A DNA stretch of 8,510 nt from Acidobacteriota bacterium. Lineage in GTDB: Bacteria > Acidobacteriota > Terriglobia > Bryobacterales > Bryobacteraceae. The position numbers and the translations under genes were made by a program. The DNA lies in NCBI GenBank assembly GCA_026394095.1, contig JAPKYY010000215.1:1-8510 (forward strand), written 5' to 3'. Below the pieces are notes generated by a model. It worked only from the letters and a program-made list of their open reading frames with translations. It searched no databases and was not told where the DNA came from. This document shows positions 1 to 6,941 of this stretch, piece by piece (the stretch's first letter is position 1; each line of letters starts with the position of its first letter).

Positions 1-1047
1 GATATTGTGGTGGTTTGCCGGGGCGAATTGCTACTTCCAAGCGAGAAGCGCCCGGCCAACGATACAGTAACGATCTACTTCACCCAAGGGACGCCAGAAC
101 TGGTAAAGCGCCAGGACTTTAAGGTGGGCTTCGGGCCCTACACTGCCCTTGTCCGCGACCTTGACCAGGACGGCTTCCTGGATCTTGCCGTTGTGAACTT
201 TCAAGCCAACGACGGTCGCGATCTATCGATCCTTTGGGGGCAGGCCAAAGAGCCCTTCCTGAGCGCGGCAGACTCGATCCAGATTCCAGGCCAACACGCC
301 TATGACAAAAACCGTACACGTACCGGCGCGCCCGTCTATCCAACGCCTGGCCTCACATCCATCGCGGCAATCGATCAGGGTCTGGTGGCGGTTGCCTGGT
401 CCAGCGATTTCTTTGTCGTGCTTCGGCCTCAGGGCAAGCGGCGTTTTGTCCCAAAGCTTTATCCGCTTCCTCCGGGCCCGCGCGATGTCGCGGTAGCCGA
501 CTTCAATCAAGATGGCCACGCCGATCTTGCCTTCACGATCTATTCTTCAAACCTGATCGAGGTCTGGTTGGGCGATGCGCGCGGCAGCTTCCGACGCGAT
601 CAGGTCTTTCACTCTCAGGGACATATCCCGTATCACCTGAAAGCGGCCGATCTTGACGGCGACGGCTTTCCCGATCTGGCAGTCGGCAATCGAGGACCCT
701 CAGACAACGTATCTATCTTTCGAAATGAGAAGGGCCGCTTTCGGTTTATCGGCGCGCATCAACCCGGCACGCCAAAGAAGGGTGAGACCACCGCAGATGA
801 AATCCGTGATGTTTTGCTGCACGATATGGACGGCGACGGCCACCTGGACCTGCTGGCGGCCTGTCACGTCTCACACAAGGTCGTGATCTGGCGCGGAACT
901 GGACTTACCGGTTTCGGACAAGCCTTTGGGGCGCCGAAAACCATCAGCTTTCCAGGTCAGGGGCCACGGACATTGTTGCCGGTATCGGGCCGTATCGCTA
1001 TTGGGCTTTTCGACAGTAACGAATTGATGTGGCTGCCGGAAAACTAG
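1..1047 (+). CDS. FG-GAP/VCBS repeat beta-propeller protein, 5'-truncated by the window edge
   Basis: Frame 1 is open from the first base, and the opening residues (DIVVV) look like the end of an FG-GAP repeat, so the true start lies upstream; the GTG at 7 is probably internal. Counting codon 1 at base 1, calcium-loop motifs of the type DxDxDGxxDL occur near codons 53-61 (DLDQDGFLDL), 167-175 (DFNQDGHADL), 217-225 (DLDGDGFPDL) and 275-283 (DMDGDGHLDL). Such repeats form blades of extracellular, calcium-stabilised beta-propellers that usually bind ligands or carbohydrates. No enzyme motif is visible in this part. The protein is probably secreted, but the signal peptide would lie outside the window. 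Codons 100-160 lack a clear calcium loop and may hold a degenerate blade. The gene ends 7 bases before the convergent gene at 1055. The repeat family is clear; the ligand is unknown. Confidence 0.88.
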   Translation, partial: DIVVVCRGELLLPSEKRPANDTVTIYFTQGTPELVKRQDFKVGFGPYTALVRDLDQDGFLDLAVVNFQANDGRDLSILWGQAKEPFLSAADSIQIPGQHAYDKNRTRTGAPVYPTPGLTSIAAIDQGLVAVAWSSDFFVVLRPQGKRRFVPKLYPLPPGPRDVAVADFNQDGHADLAFTIYSSNLIEVWLGDARGSFRRDQVFHSQGHIPYHLKAADLDGDGFPDLAVGNRGPSDNVSIFRNEKGRFRFIGAHQPGTPKKGETTADEIRDVLLHDMDGDGHLDLLAACHVSHKVVIWRGTGLTGFGQAFGAPKTISFPGQGPRTLLPVSGRIAIGLFDSNELMWLPEN

Positions 1048-1048
1048 G

Positions 1049-1061
1049 GCGCTGCTAGCGC
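1049..1061. terminator. Short hairpin between convergent genes
   Basis: GCGCT-GCT-AGCGC forms a 5-bp stem with a 3-base loop. It sits at the meeting point of two convergent genes and overlaps the stop of the minus-strand gene. There is no T-tract on either side, so a role as a bidirectional terminator is only a guess from position. Confidence 0.2.
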
Positions 1062-1531
1062 TGCTCGGCTACCGACTTATCAGCGAGATCGCTAATGAAG
1101 GGGATGCGGATCATCTCGCGCTGGCTGGTCTTAAAAAGCAGGAAGAGCCAGACGGCGGTGAGGCCGAGCTTGACGGCGCGGGTGATGATCCAGGCGCGGG
1201 TGATGATCTCGTACAGGATGCCTTCGATGACCCAGTCGTAGATGAGCCAGCCGACAAAGAGATAAAGACCCTGAAAGGCATGGAAGCGGGCGGTGTTGTT
1301 GGAGCGGAAACGGTCTACCGAGAGGATGTAGATCGAGGCGATCCAACCGAGAAAGGGGATGTAGCAGAGAACGGCGGCTGTGTTGTCGTCAATCGAGGAA
1401 AAGGGGTCGTTGGCAGCATTTTTGGTTTTCGGCCTGGGAGGAGGCACGGCGTCCGATTGGGGCGCGCCGCAGCGGCCACAGAATAGATCCCCGGACTGGA
1501 CTTCGAAACCACATTTGCTACAGAAGGGCAT
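1055..1531 (-). CDS. Zinc-ribbon, DUF4870/Tic20-like small membrane protein
   Basis: This 158-residue protein starts with a zinc ribbon: Cys4, Cys7, Cys18 and Cys21 in two CxxC pairs (CSKCG and CGRCG). A Pro-rich polar linker follows (about 29-45). The rest matches the DUF4870/Tic20-like pattern: DDNTAAVLCYIPFLGWIASI (about 49-68), a polar RFRSNNTARFHAFQG segment (75-89), then hydrophobic stretches at about 88-110 and 112-134. I expect three to four membrane helices with the zinc ribbon in the cytoplasm. Fusions of this kind are frequent in bacteria, but the function is not known; ion or protein translocation has been suggested only by distant Tic20 similarity. The ATG at 1529-1531 puts the zinc ribbon exactly at the N-terminus, which supports this start although no strong Shine-Dalgarno is visible. 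It is divergent from the MBL gene and stands alone on this strand. Confidence 0.85.
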   Translation of the reverse strand: MPFCSKCGFEVQSGDLFCGRCGAPQSDAVPPPRPKTKNAANDPFSSIDDNTAAVLCYIPFLGWIASIYILSVDRFRSNNTARFHAFQGLYLFVGWLIYDWVIEGILYEIITRAWIITRAVKLGLTAVWLFLLFKTSQREMIRIPFISDLADKSVAEQR

Positions 1532-1604
1532 AATCTACGTTTTCATCAGTGTATACGGCTTTGGTGAGTAGATAGTTCAGTCGCGTGAATGATAGCTTGG
1601 AACT
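1532..1604. promoter_or_regulatory. Divergent intergenic region with a weak minus-strand -10 candidate
   Basis: This 73-base gap must hold the promoters of both divergent genes, unless the MBL block is read from further away. On the minus strand TATACA (plus coordinates 1550-1555) resembles a -10 box and lies 18 bases before the ATG of the zinc-ribbon gene; its -35 candidate (TGAACT, 18-base spacer) is poor. I see no convincing sigma-70 pair on the plus strand, and the Shine-Dalgarno of the MBL gene is also weak. Confidence 0.25.
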
Positions 1605-2609
1605 ATGCAACAGCTTCGTGGCTTGTTTCTCCTCATGATGCTCCTGGCGGGCAGTGCTTTCTCAAAAGACCTGAAGATTTACTTCATTGACGTCGAAGGC
1701 GGGCAGTGCACGCTGATCGTGACGCCGAAGGGCGAGAGCATGCTTGTCGATACCGGCTGGCCCGGGAATAACAGCCGTGACGCCGAGCGCATTGCTCTGG
1801 TAGCCAAGAAAGCCAAGATCAAGCAGATCGACTGGCTGCTGATTACGCATTATCACACCGACCATGTGGGCGGCATCACTACGCTGATGGACAAGATGAA
1901 GGTGGTAAACCTGATCAGCCATGGCACCAACACCGAAACGGGTAAGGGCGCGGCACAGTTGAGCAAGCAGTATGAAGAGGCCAAGGCAAAGACCAAGGAA
2001 TTGATCGTAAAGCCGGGGGACCGCATTCCGCTGGCCGGGCTTGATATCGAAGTGATCACGGCTCGCGGCGATGTGATGGGCAAGGCGTCGTCACTGGCCC
2101 GTGGCGCTGGCGATAACGCGCTGTGTGGTGCGGCAACCAAGAAGGAAGATGATGCCACGGAAAATGGTCGGAGCATTGGCTTTCTGCTGAAATTTGGTGA
2201 GTTCCGCTTTCTCGATCTGGCCGACCTGACCTGGAATAAGGAAATGGAAGTGGCCTGCCCTTTGAACAAGGTTGGCAAGGTGGACCTATACCTGACGAAT
2301 CATCACGGAGTTTGGGCGAGCAACAACCCGGCTCTGGTACATGCGCTGGAATCGAAGGCGATGATCATGAATAATGGCGACAAGAAGGGTGGAGATGCTC
2401 CTGCGATCGACAGCATGCGCGCCGCACCCGGCCTTAAGAACTTCTGGCAGTTGCATTATTCGATCAAGGCGGGCAAGGATCACAACGTAGAAGACCCCTA
2501 TATTGCCAACCTGACTTCTCCGGGTGGCTTTCATTTTGAGGTGACGGCAAAGACGGACGGCCACTTCACGATTCTGAATCAGCGGAACAAGTTCACCAAG
2601 AGTTACTAG
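1605..2609 (+). CDS. Secreted ComEC-type metallo-beta-lactamase-fold hydrolase
   Basis: The 334-residue protein opens with a signal peptide (hydrophobic 7-19, likely cleavage after about Ser20). The MBL core starts at once: KIYFIDVEGGQCTLI (24-38) matches the 'DVGQGD' strand of ComEC/Rec2-type hydrolases. The DTG motif lies at 49-51 and the metal site THYHTDHVGG at 81-90 (His82, His84, Asp86, His87). Asp207 in DLADLTW fits the bridging metal ligand, and TNHHG at 231-235 fits the ComEC HHG motif. All expected metal ligands are therefore present and an active di-metal hydrolase is likely. The substrate (phosphodiester, lactone or other) cannot be told from the sequence. Unlike ComEC it has no transmembrane competence domain and should act outside the cytoplasmic membrane. 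Its stop is followed after one base by the MBOAT start, suggesting a shared mRNA. Family call is firm, role is not. Confidence 0.9.
   Translation: MQQLRGLFLLMMLLAGSAFSKDLKIYFIDVEGGQCTLIVTPKGESMLVDTGWPGNNSRDAERIALVAKKAKIKQIDWLLITHYHTDHVGGITTLMDKMKVVNLISHGTNTETGKGAAQLSKQYEEAKAKTKELIVKPGDRIPLAGLDIEVITARGDVMGKASSLARGAGDNALCGAATKKEDDATENGRSIGFLLKFGEFRFLDLADLTWNKEMEVACPLNKVGKVDLYLTNHHGVWASNNPALVHALESKAMIMNNGDKKGGDAPAIDSMRAAPGLKNFWQLHYSIKAGKDHNVEDPYIANLTSPGGFHFEVTAKTDGHFTILNQRNKFTKSY
2598..2602 (+). promoter_or_regulatory. Probable RBS of the MBOAT gene inside the MBL 3' end
   Basis: AAGAG lies 8 bases before the GTG at 2611 and inside the last codons of the MBL gene. The frame upstream of this GTG meets a stop at 2575-2577 with no ATG, GTG or TTG between, so GTG 2611 is the only reasonable start. 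Stop and start are separated by one base, which favours translational coupling. Confidence 0.45.
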
Positions 2610-2610
2610 G

Positions 2611-3975
2611 GTGCTAAATACTGCGTCCGCGTATTTCGTCTTTCTCGCGGGCGTCTTCATCTGCTACTGGGCTGCTGCCCGCTGGCGCCTGCCCACACTT
2701 GCTGTAGTGCTGGGAGCCAACTACTTCTTCTACGCCCGGTGGGATCTGTTCTATCTGACGCTGATTCCGCTGGCGAGTCTGGTGGATTATTTGTGCGGGC
2801 TGGGCATGCAATCGAGCAAGCGTGTGTGGTGGCGCAGGACATTGCTTGGGCTGAGCCTCGCGACCAATCTCGGGATTCTGGTTGCTTTCAAGTACATGCC
2901 TGGCTGGGACAAGAACTGGAAGTGGGTTTTCCCGCTGGGCTTGAGCTTTTATTGTTTTCAGGCACTTAGCTATACGATCGACGTTTATCGCCGCGATGCA
3001 AAGGCGACTTCGAGTCTGCTTGCGCACTTTACAGCCGTGAGCTTTTTTCCGACAATTCTTGCCGGGCCGATCACCCGTGTTTCGAATCTGATTCCGCAAC
3101 TGGAGAAGCCGAAGAAGCTGAGTGCTACCGATGGTGGACGGGCATTGTTTTTAATTGGCCTGGGAGCTATGAAAAAACTGCTGGTGGCCGATTACTTAGC
3201 AGAGAACCTGGTGAACCGGATTTTTGATTTCCCGAAACTCTATAGTGGCCTCGAAGTTCTAGCTGCTGTGTATGGTTACGCTTTGCAGCTCTACTTCGAT
3301 TTTTCGGGATACAGCGATATCGCGATGGGGAGTGCTTTGCTTTTGGGGCTGAAAATTCCGCAGAACTTCAACATGCCTTATGCGGCAACTAATATTGCGG
3401 ACTTCTGGCGGCGTTGGCACATCAGCCTGTCGAGCTGGCTGCGAGACTATGTTTACTTTTCGTTTCCTGGCTTGCGCGGCAAGGTGATGCCCTATGTTGC
3501 CTTGACCCTGACGATGGTGATTGGCGGATTCTGGCATGGGGCGACCTGGAATTTTGTGATCTGGGGGGCGCTGCACGGGCTTGGCCTGGCAGCCTGCCGT
3601 GCCTGGCAAAACTGGCGCGGAGCGTCGAAGTGGGATCATCCGGTAAGCAGGGCTCTGGCTTGTTTCTGGACGGTGCAGTTTGTTTGTCTGGGCTGGGTTT
3701 TCTTTCGGGCGGCCAGTCTTGAGAATGCGATTGAGATTCTGGGACAGATTGGGAGTTCGACCTGGTCTGCAGCAAATCTGAGCGGCACGATTCTGCTGAT
3801 TGCTGCGATTGGCATTGCCGGCCATTATGCACCGAAGAAGTGGCTCGATACGTCTGAGTCTTTGTTTGCTCGTACGCCGTTCTTTGCGCAGGCGTTTTTT
3901 TTGTTGTTGCTGGCATTGAGCATCAAATATGTGGCGGCTACGGGTAGTGCGCCTTTTGTCTATACGCAGTTTTAA
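2611..3975 (+). CDS. MBOAT family membrane O-acyltransferase (AlgI/DltB/PatA type)
   Basis: This 454-residue polytopic membrane protein has the hallmarks of the bacterial MBOAT group. Early helices include the NYFFYARWDLFYL segment (37-49) seen in AlgI-like proteins. FPLGLSFYCFQALSYTIDVYR (107-127), FFPTILAGPITR (145-156) and LQLYFDFSGYSDIAMG (226-240) are family signatures. The core FWRRWHISLSSWLRDYVYF lies at 265-283 (His270) and GGFWHGATWNFVIWGALHG at 305-323. His309 in the WHGA motif corresponds to the catalytic histidine described for AlgI/DltB. These proteins take an acyl group from a cytoplasmic donor such as acetyl-CoA and pass it through the membrane to an extracytoplasmic partner. 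Length is in the usual 400-520 range. The gene next door encodes an SGNH protein, the normal partner class. Target could be exopolysaccharide, peptidoglycan or a glycan-linked lipid; AlgI is used only as a family name because no alginate genes are visible. Start is GTG. Confidence 0.95.
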   Translation: MLNTASAYFVFLAGVFICYWAAARWRLPTLAVVLGANYFFYARWDLFYLTLIPLASLVDYLCGLGMQSSKRVWWRRTLLGLSLATNLGILVAFKYMPGWDKNWKWVFPLGLSFYCFQALSYTIDVYRRDAKATSSLLAHFTAVSFFPTILAGPITRVSNLIPQLEKPKKLSATDGGRALFLIGLGAMKKLLVADYLAENLVNRIFDFPKLYSGLEVLAAVYGYALQLYFDFSGYSDIAMGSALLLGLKIPQNFNMPYAATNIADFWRRWHISLSSWLRDYVYFSFPGLRGKVMPYVALTLTMVIGGFWHGATWNFVIWGALHGLGLAACRAWQNWRGASKWDHPVSRALACFWTVQFVCLGWVFFRAASLENAIEILGQIGSSTWSAANLSGTILLIAAIGIAGHYAPKKWLDTSESLFARTPFFAQAFFLLLLALSIKYVAATGSAPFVYTQF

Positions 3976-3981
3976 GAGGAG
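3974..3981 (+). promoter_or_regulatory. Strong RBS of the SGNH gene overlapping the MBOAT stop
   Basis: AAGAGGAG overlaps the TAA stop of the MBOAT gene (3973-3975) and sits two bases before the ATG at 3984. It fixes the start of the SGNH gene and ties its translation to ribosomes finishing the MBOAT gene. Confidence 0.75.
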
Positions 3982-3983
3982 TT

Positions 3984-5351
3984 ATGGAGTTTCCGAGAAA
4001 GACATTCTGGACGGTGCTGACCATGTTTTGCATGGTGGCCGGGCTTGAGTATTTGCCAGAACTCCAGAACTACCGTCTTCTCGATTGGGAATCTGTACAG
4101 CGGGTAGGGGATTTCACTCCCAGCCGCGCTATGCCTCTTGAGCCGGTGGCTGAAGCTGTTTTGAAGCCGGGCCGGGTTTATGAGAAGAAGGCAGTAAAGG
4201 GGCAGGTTGAGCCTCTGAGCGACCCGGCCAATAGCCTGGCTGCCTTTTATGAAGCGATCGAACGCGTGGAGAGTGGTGAGCCAGGGGCCAAGGTGAGACT
4301 GGCTCACTATGGCGACTCGCCAACAACAGCCGACCTGATCACGGCGGATGTGCGCGGGTTATTGCAGAAGCGGTTTGGGGATGCCGGGCATGGCTTCTAT
4401 TTGATGGCCAAGCCTTGGGCCTGGTATGGACACCGAGGGGTGGATAGCGATTCCAGCGGCTGGGATATTGAGGCCTCGAATCTGGTGTCGAAGAAAGATG
4501 GCTACTACGGCTATGGCGGCGTGAGTTTTCGTGGCGGGCCTGGATCGCGGGCGCGATTCCGGTTGAAAGAGGCAGGGACGACGAGGGTGGAATTGGGGTT
4601 CAAGCAGGTTGCCGGTGGCGGCACTATTGTTCTCGAAGCATGTGGGGACCGGGTGGGCGACAAGTCTACAGATGGAGAAGAAGGTGATGGTTACGCCGAG
4701 TTTGCGGTGCCCGAGAGCTGCCGGGATTTGACGGTGCGGGTTGAGGGTGGGGCGGTGAGGCTCTACGGGATTGAGTTTCTGAAGGCTGCGCCGGGGGTGG
4801 TTTACGACAGTCTGGGCCTGAATGGGGCCTACATCAGCGTGCTCTCTAAGTTTTTAAAGGCAGATCACTGGCAGACGCAGTTGCAGCATTATGCACCGGA
4901 TGTGGTGGTGATCAACTACGGCACCAATGAGAGTGTCTTTGCAGCCTTTGTGGACAAGGTGTTTGAGAAGGAATTGCGGGAGGCGATCCGGCGGATTCGG
5001 GTGGCGCTGCCTGGTAAGGGGATTCTGGTGATGAGCCCGATGGACCGCGGGGAGAGGAATTCTGCTGGGCAGATTGAGACCGTGCCGGCGTTGCAGCGGC
5101 TGGTTGAGATTGAGGCGAGGGTTGCGAAAGAAGAGGGGGTAGCGTTCTTTAATACCTTCGAGGCGATGGGCGGCAACGGAACCATGGCGAAATGGTACAG
5201 TTCTGAGCCAAGGCTGGTGGGGGCGGACTTTATTCATCCGATGCCGGGTGGGGCGAAAATTATCGGGAATCTGCTCTACAAGGCGATGCTGGACGGTTAT
5301 AACCGCTACAAAACGGCAAAAAGGGCACCTGCGGTGGCGCAGAACCTTTAA
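3984..5351 (+). CDS. Membrane-anchored SGNH/GDSL esterase or acyltransferase partner of the MBOAT
   Basis: A 455-residue protein with one N-terminal hydrophobic segment (about 8-22) and no clear cleavage site, so probably tethered to the membrane with its body outside. The four SGNH blocks are present in order: block I AHYGDSPTTADL (107-118, nucleophile Ser112), block II with Gly278 (DSLGLNGA, 275-282), block III YGTNES (312-317, Asn315) and block V GADFIHP (413-419, Asp415 and His418). Between blocks I and II lie about 160 residues, of which about 174-266 look beta-rich (GGVSFRGGPGSRARFRL, later AEFAVPESCRDLTVRV) and probably form a separate inserted module. SGNH proteins beside MBOAT genes act as acyl transferases or esterases on envelope glycans (AlgX/AlgJ, PatB and Ape1 are known cases). 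Transfer versus removal of the acyl group cannot be decided here. It is the last gene of the tight block; eight bases separate it from the MBOAT stop. Confidence 0.9.
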   Translation: MEFPRKTFWTVLTMFCMVAGLEYLPELQNYRLLDWESVQRVGDFTPSRAMPLEPVAEAVLKPGRVYEKKAVKGQVEPLSDPANSLAAFYEAIERVESGEPGAKVRLAHYGDSPTTADLITADVRGLLQKRFGDAGHGFYLMAKPWAWYGHRGVDSDSSGWDIEASNLVSKKDGYYGYGGVSFRGGPGSRARFRLKEAGTTRVELGFKQVAGGGTIVLEACGDRVGDKSTDGEEGDGYAEFAVPESCRDLTVRVEGGAVRLYGIEFLKAAPGVVYDSLGLNGAYISVLSKFLKADHWQTQLQHYAPDVVVINYGTNESVFAAFVDKVFEKELREAIRRIRVALPGKGILVMSPMDRGERNSAGQIETVPALQRLVEIEARVAKEEGVAFFNTFEAMGGNGTMAKWYSSEPRLVGADFIHPMPGGAKIIGNLLYKAMLDGYNRYKTAKRAPAVAQNL

Positions 5352-5402
5352 GCATTGTAAAGACCGTAACTAAGTTGGGCCCGGGCGCGTTCTAATGAGT
5401 GA

Positions 5403-6914
5403 ATGCCCCGCACAGTCTGTTCCAAAACCGCTCTGGCTGCCCTGGCGCTGAGTCTGGCAAGTGGACTCAGTGCATACCAAGACCCTCCTGTTGTATTCAA
5501 GAGCGATGTTTCGCTCGTACGCGTCGATGTTCAGGTGTTGAGCTCGACGGGCCAGATTATTGGCAAGTTGCAGCGGGAAGACTTTGAATTGCGGGAAGGG
5601 GGGCAGGTTCGCCAGATTGTTAATTTTGGGAACGAGAATTTGCCCCTGGACCTCATTTTGTTGCTCGATGTCAGCGGCAGTATGAGGCCACACGTGGAGA
5701 GGATTGCCAATGCCGCGCATGAGGCGTTGCGGGTTTTGGGCAATGAAGACCGGGTGGCGATTCTCGTGTTTGACCGCAGCACCCGCACGAGTATGCCGTT
5801 TAACCAGAACCATGACGAGATTGTGCGCGGTTTTGAGCGGTTGCTCGAACGGGAACACTTTAATGGTGGAACCGATATTACGCGTGCGATGTATGACGCG
5901 ACGAAGTTTATGCAGCGGAATGCGCGGCCCGGGGCTCGGCGCGGGATTGTGATCCTGACTGATGACCGTACGGAATTTAATGCCGATGAGTTTGGTGTGG
6001 AGCGGGCGCTTGAGGATGCCAATACGGTGATGAGCGCTTTGATTGCACCGGATGCGATTGGCTCGATGGGGCAGCAGCGTTACCCGGGGACTTCGCGACG
6101 TGGCGGGGGTGTTGGTGGTGGTTATCCTGGCGGTAATGGTGGTGGGGGTTTGGGTGGACTGGGTGGAATCATTTTTGGCGGCGGTATCCCGGGAACGCGC
6201 AGGATGCCGGGTGGCGGTTATCCCGGTGGCGGCTACCCTGGCGGAGGCACTGGTGGCGGTAATGGACCGGTGGTGATTGGCGGCAATGGCCGCTTGAAAT
6301 CAGCCGGAACCGAAGAGATCGCACGGGCTTCTGGCGGCGACAGCATGACGGTAGATAACGCCTCGGCGTTGACCGATACATTGGAGCGGATTCGCCAGAG
6401 CTATGCGCTCTACTTCAATGCACCCGAGGGTGTGAGGCAGGGTGAGAAGCGGAATGTGCAGATTGCGTTGACTGGTGCGGCTACGCGCCGGTATCAGAAT
6501 GCGGAGTTGCGGTACCGGCCGACTTATGTGGTTTCTGAGGGCAGTACGACCAGTGGACCGAGTACGAGCAATGACGATACGCCGACTGTGACTCGCCGGA
6601 ACCCGGGGACGAATGACGGTGTGTTTGACAAGACACCAGCCCGGACGGACGATTCAGTGCAAGATCCGATCAAGCCGAGGCGGCGGGTGGCTGTGGATGA
6701 GCCGGGTAGTAACTCGGGTGGATTCCGTCGGGTGGGGAGTGCGCCTGCGGCTAAGGAGCCTGAGGTGGAAGAGCCTGCTGTGCCAGCGAAGGCTGCTGAG
6801 GTGAAACCCGCGGCTGTGCCGGTGAAGGTGGAAGTAAAGCCGGAAGAGGCCAAGCCTGCCGAGGATGCCAAGCCGGGTGGGTTTCGACGGATCAAGCCGG
6901 GCGAGAAGCCGTAA
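5403..6914 (+). CDS. Secreted VWA protein (VWFA-related acidobacterial family) with Gly-rich insertion
   Basis: A 503-residue protein with a signal peptide (hydrophobic 10-23, likely cleavage after Ala24). Residues 31-80 form the typical leading beta domain of this family (VSLVRVDVQVLSSTG, then DFELREGGQVRQI). The VWA domain follows with an intact MIDAS metal site: DVSGS at 89-93, Thr157/Asp158 in GGTD, and LTDD at 185-188. The fold is interrupted by a Gly/Tyr/Pro-rich stretch (233-297) and resumes at LKSAGTEEIARASGG (298-312), ending near AELRYRPTY (367-375). The tail is disordered: Thr/Ser-rich 376-420, then Pro/Ala/Lys/Glu repeats (about 450-490), with the motif GGFRR twice (439-443 and 492-496). 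MIDAS domains bind a metal and a protein ligand; the partner here is unknown. The ATG at 5403 gives a full signal peptide; upstream SD is weak. It lies 51 bases after the SGNH stop, so read-through from that block is possible. Confidence 0.9.
   Translation: MPRTVCSKTALAALALSLASGLSAYQDPPVVFKSDVSLVRVDVQVLSSTGQIIGKLQREDFELREGGQVRQIVNFGNENLPLDLILLLDVSGSMRPHVERIANAAHEALRVLGNEDRVAILVFDRSTRTSMPFNQNHDEIVRGFERLLEREHFNGGTDITRAMYDATKFMQRNARPGARRGIVILTDDRTEFNADEFGVERALEDANTVMSALIAPDAIGSMGQQRYPGTSRRGGGVGGGYPGGNGGGGLGGLGGIIFGGGIPGTRRMPGGGYPGGGYPGGGTGGGNGPVVIGGNGRLKSAGTEEIARASGGDSMTVDNASALTDTLERIRQSYALYFNAPEGVRQGEKRNVQIALTGAATRRYQNAELRYRPTYVVSEGSTTSGPSTSNDDTPTVTRRNPGTNDGVFDKTPARTDDSVQDPIKPRRRVAVDEPGSNSGGFRRVGSAPAAKEPEVEEPAVPAKAAEVKPAAVPVKVEVKPEEAKPAEDAKPGGFRRIKPGEKP
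6099..6293 (+). repeat. In-frame Gly-rich repeat region in the VWA gene
   Basis: This stretch encodes residues 233-297, dominated by glycine with YPGG units. A 15-base unit coding GGGYP is recognisable at 6114-6128, 6210-6224 and 6225-6239. The last two are in direct tandem and differ at only three positions (9, 12 and 15), all silent third bases, which fits an old duplication kept in frame. Reading frame is preserved throughout. Confidence 0.75.
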
Positions 6915-6921
6915 GCTGATC

Positions 6922-6941
6922 GAGAGCCGTGAGAGGTTCTC
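6922..6941 (+). terminator. Hairpin just after the VWA stop
   Basis: GAGAGCC (6922-6928) pairs with GGTTCTC (6935-6941) over 7 base pairs, one of them G-T, around a 6-base loop. It starts 8 bases after the TAA stop of the VWA gene. No T-tract follows, so it may be a 3' stabilising stem or a rho-associated end rather than a classical intrinsic terminator. Confidence 0.3.

Noticed and set aside
1853..2278. 141-codon minus-strand frame opposite the MBL gene
   Set aside because: It overlaps the metal-binding core of a well-supported gene and shows no motif of its own.
2614..3099. 161-codon minus-strand frame opposite the MBOAT N-terminus
   Set aside because: Antisense to conserved membrane segments, no domain, charged and Cys-scattered sequence typical of a shadow.
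3259..3825. 188-codon minus-strand frame inside the MBOAT gene
   Set aside because: It lies opposite conserved MBOAT core motifs; composition (Arg, Gln, Pro rich) is typical of a shadow frame.
1605..6914. Defence or mobile system suggested by MBL and VWA domains in one neighbourhood
   Set aside because: The MBL and VWA proteins both carry signal peptides and there is no nuclease, ATPase, integrase, transposase or toxin nearby; envelope function explains the set better.
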